Positions 62,219 through 64,000 of a stretch of DNA of 64,000 nt are shown here, piece after piece; position 1 is the first letter of the stretch, and each line of letters starts with the position of its first letter. The translations under genes and the position numbers were made by a program. The stretch lies in the NCBI GenBank assembly GCA_963779765.1, contig CAVZZP010000001.1:1054001-1118000 (forward strand), in the 5' to 3' direction. This DNA comes from Silicimonas sp963779765 (GTDB taxonomy: Bacteria; Pseudomonadota; Alphaproteobacteria; Rhodobacterales; Rhodobacteraceae). The notes below the pieces were generated by a model. That model made no database searches, was not told the origin of the DNA, and saw nothing but the letters and a program-made list of their open reading frames with translations.

Positions 62219-62479
62219 CTAGCCGCGCCGCTCCAGAAGGTCGGCCATCCGCTTGGTGTTCTGGTAGATACCAAGGCCCAGGTACATCAGGCCACCGACG
62301 AAAATGATGTAGATGGCACCGCCGATCAGGATGAACAGCGCACCCAGAAGGCCGCTCGGGCCATTCGGCCCGCCAGCCCCGAACAGTGCGGCGAGAGCGC
62401 CCACAACCACTCCGATGCACAACAGAATGACGATGACACCCACGAGTTTCTCGAACGAGTTGATGAAGAAGTCGCGCAT
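62219..62479 (-). CDS. Small membrane protein of unknown function
   Basis: The 86-residue product has two hydrophobic segments (VGVIVILLCIGVVVGALAAL and GALFILIGGAIYIIFVGG) around a short Gly/Pro-rich loop, then a charged end (NTKRMADLLERRG). No family is recognised. It is on the same strand as pyrB, 46 bases upstream of its start, and may be cotranscribed. Confidence 0.65.
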   Translation of the reverse strand: MRDFFINSFEKLVGVIVILLCIGVVVGALAALFGAGGPNGPSGLLGALFILIGGAIYIIFVGGLMYLGLGIYQNTKRMADLLERRG

Positions 62480-62580
62480 TTATCCGCTCCGGCATTGATC
62501 CTGCAGGAACCCTTATCCGGGAACGTCTGCCTGACAACGGGGGTCGGTTACTGCGGCAGCCCAAGTGTGCCGCACGGGAC

Positions 62581-63951
62581 TCAGTAGCTGTACTCGCCGA
62601 AGACCCGCGTCACGTCGCCGTTCCAGTCCGTCTCGAAGCGGCGGATCAGCTCATCGGACGGAACCTCGCCCGAGTCGATGGATTCTTTCAGCGCGTTCAG
62701 GAAGTGCGTTTCGTCGGGCACGAGGCCGCCCGCGCCGGGGCGTCCGCGCGCCTTGAGGCCGGATTCGGCAATGGAAACGACTTCCCGCGCCAGGTCGTGC
62801 ATCCGGACACCGTCGACTTCGGCGTGGAGTCCCTCGATCGACGCGGCGACGCGAAGACCCTCGCGGGTCTCGGCGCTCCAGCCCTTCGCAACGTCCCACG
62901 CGGCGTCGAGTGCGCCACCGTCGTACATCAGGCCGACCCAAAACGCTGGCAGCGCGCAAAGCCGCCGCCACGGTCCGCCGTCCGCGCCGCGCATCTCGAT
63001 GAACTTCTTCAGCCGCGCTTCGGGAAAGAGGGTCGTCAAGTGGTCGGCCCAGTCACTCATCAAGGGCTTCTCACCCGGAAGTGCGGGAAGCTCGCCTTTC
63101 AGGAAGTCACGGAACGACTGCCCGAGCGCGTTGATGTAGTGCCCGTCGCGATAGACGAAGTACATCGGCACATCGAGAGCGTACTCGACGTAGGCGTCGA
63201 ACCCGAAACCGTCCTCGAAGGCGAAAGGCAGCATCCCGGTGCGCGTTTCGTCCAGCGACCGCCAGATCCGGCTGCGCCACGATTTGTGCCCGTTCAGCTT
63301 GCCTTCCCAGAAGGGTGAATTGGCGAAGAGGGCAACCGCGACCGGCTGAAGCGCCAGTGCCACGCGGAACTTCTTCACCATGTCGGCCTCGGAGCCGTAG
63401 TCGAGGTTGACCTGGACGGTGCAGGTGCGCCGCATCATGGCCGTGCCGGTCTCGCCGACCTGGCGCATGTAGCTGTCCATCAGCTTGTAGCGGCCCTTGG
63501 GCATCAGGGGCATCTCGTCGTGCAGCCAGTGCGGCGCAGCGCCAAGCCCAATGAACCCAACGCCGATGGCGTCGGCAATGGATTTGACCTCGCGCAGGTG
63601 CTCGTTCACCTCGTCGCAGGTCTGGTGGATCGTCTCGAGAGGTGCGCCCGAGAGTTCCAGCGCCCCGCCGGGTTCGAGACTGACATTGGCCCCATCCTTC
63701 GTCAGGCCGATCAGGTGGCCGCCCTCTTCGACCGGAGCCCAGCCGTAGCGGTCGCGCAGGCCCTCGAGCACGGCGCGGATGGACCTCTCGCCCTCGTAGG
63801 GGAGGGGCTTCAGGGTATCCTTGCAGAAGCCGAACTTCTCGTGCTCCGTGCCGATACGCCAGTCCGCCTCGGGCTTCGAGCCCGACGCCAGGTATTCCGC
63901 GAGTTGCTCGTAGCGTTCGATCGGCGCGCCGCCGGATTGGGGAATGGACAT
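62581..63951 (-). CDS. gshA: Glutamate--cysteine ligase
   Basis: GshA makes gamma-glutamylcysteine, the first step of glutathione synthesis. The 456-residue product is of the plant/alphaproteobacterial type: RIGTEHEKFGFCKDTLKPL, VSLEPGGALELSGAPLETIH and MRRTCTVQVNLDYGSEADM mark the active site, and MYFVYRDGHYINALG follows. The size fits. It is the last gene of the window, with its start 49 bases from the edge. Confidence 0.94.
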   Translation of the reverse strand: MSIPQSGGAPIERYEQLAEYLASGSKPEADWRIGTEHEKFGFCKDTLKPLPYEGERSIRAVLEGLRDRYGWAPVEEGGHLIGLTKDGANVSLEPGGALELSGAPLETIHQTCDEVNEHLREVKSIADAIGVGFIGLGAAPHWLHDEMPLMPKGRYKLMDSYMRQVGETGTAMMRRTCTVQVNLDYGSEADMVKKFRVALALQPVAVALFANSPFWEGKLNGHKSWRSRIWRSLDETRTGMLPFAFEDGFGFDAYVEYALDVPMYFVYRDGHYINALGQSFRDFLKGELPALPGEKPLMSDWADHLTTLFPEARLKKFIEMRGADGGPWRRLCALPAFWVGLMYDGGALDAAWDVAKGWSAETREGLRVAASIEGLHAEVDGVRMHDLAREVVSIAESGLKARGRPGAGGLVPDETHFLNALKESIDSGEVPSDELIRRFETDWNGDVTRVFGEYSY

Positions 63952-64000
63952 GAGGGGACGGCCGCTTCTCTCTGGATCAGAGCCGAGGACTTGCGCGAAA

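Overview
The window is high-GC DNA from an alphaproteobacterium, most likely a member of the Rhodobacteraceae/Roseobacter group. This rests on gene content read from the sequence (an Ala/Glu-rich tail on L3, a 44-residue aa3-type cytochrome oxidase subunit IV, HWE-type histidine kinase, TIGR02466 oxygenase, AzlC/AzlD, FdhD-MobA-MobB-MoeA cluster) and not on a 16S gene, none of which is present. No tRNA, rRNA, CRISPR array, integrase or intact insertion sequence was seen.

Layout. Positions 1-26,900 are a large translation/transcription block, almost all on the minus strand. In transcription order it runs rplJ-rplL-rpoB-rpoC (26.8-17.1 kb), then, after a glycosyltransferase (+) and a DMT transporter (-), rpsL-rpsG-fusA-tuf-rpsJ-rplC-rplD-rplW (14.4-7.9 kb), then rplB-rpsS-rplV-rpsC-rplP (5.9-3.2 kb), then rpmC-rpsQ-rplN-rplX (1.2 kb to the left edge). 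The usually continuous S10/spc cluster is cut at two places. Between rplW and rplB lies a plus-strand Ser/Thr kinase locus, and rplW is followed by an intrinsic terminator. Between rplP and rpmC lie a small membrane protein, a decayed muramidase-like pseudogene and a 2-oxoglutarate/Fe(II) oxygenase homologue, and rplP is followed by a terminator.

Positions 27.2-34.1 kb hold an HWE histidine kinase and a molybdenum-cofactor/formate-dehydrogenase maturation operon (fdhD, a YcxB-like membrane protein, mobA, mobB and a moeA with an extra N-terminal domain), then azlCD. Positions 34.1-42.8 kb are a fatty-acid beta-oxidation cluster (acyl-CoA dehydrogenase, thiolase, FadJ-type enzyme, GST, two MerR regulators). 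Positions 42.9-50.9 kb hold two PaaI-type thioesterases, a MATE transporter, pyrD, a DUF952 protein, a periplasmic 5'-nucleotidase, a small atypical islet (48.3-49.4 kb), YqgE/AlgH and a DsbD-like protein. Positions 50.9-64 kb hold an RND efflux pair, moaB, a LysE exporter, a uracil-DNA glycosylase, plsY, a pyrimidine cluster with pyrB and a catalytically degenerate dihydroorotase, and gshA.

A striking property is that at least six conserved genes (rpoC, the HWE kinase, moeA, a lipoprotein, the GST, the acyl-CoA dehydrogenase) are broken by eight single-base additions, each lengthening a short run of one nucleotide by one. Because one of the genes is the essential RNA polymerase beta' gene, most of these are probably sequence errors; I give the full gene spans and mark the positions. 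The muramidase pseudogene and one gene in the 48 kb islet carry other kinds of damage and may be truly decayed. I found no clear complete undescribed system. The best leads are the oxygenase beside rplP and the kinase locus inside the split S10 cluster.
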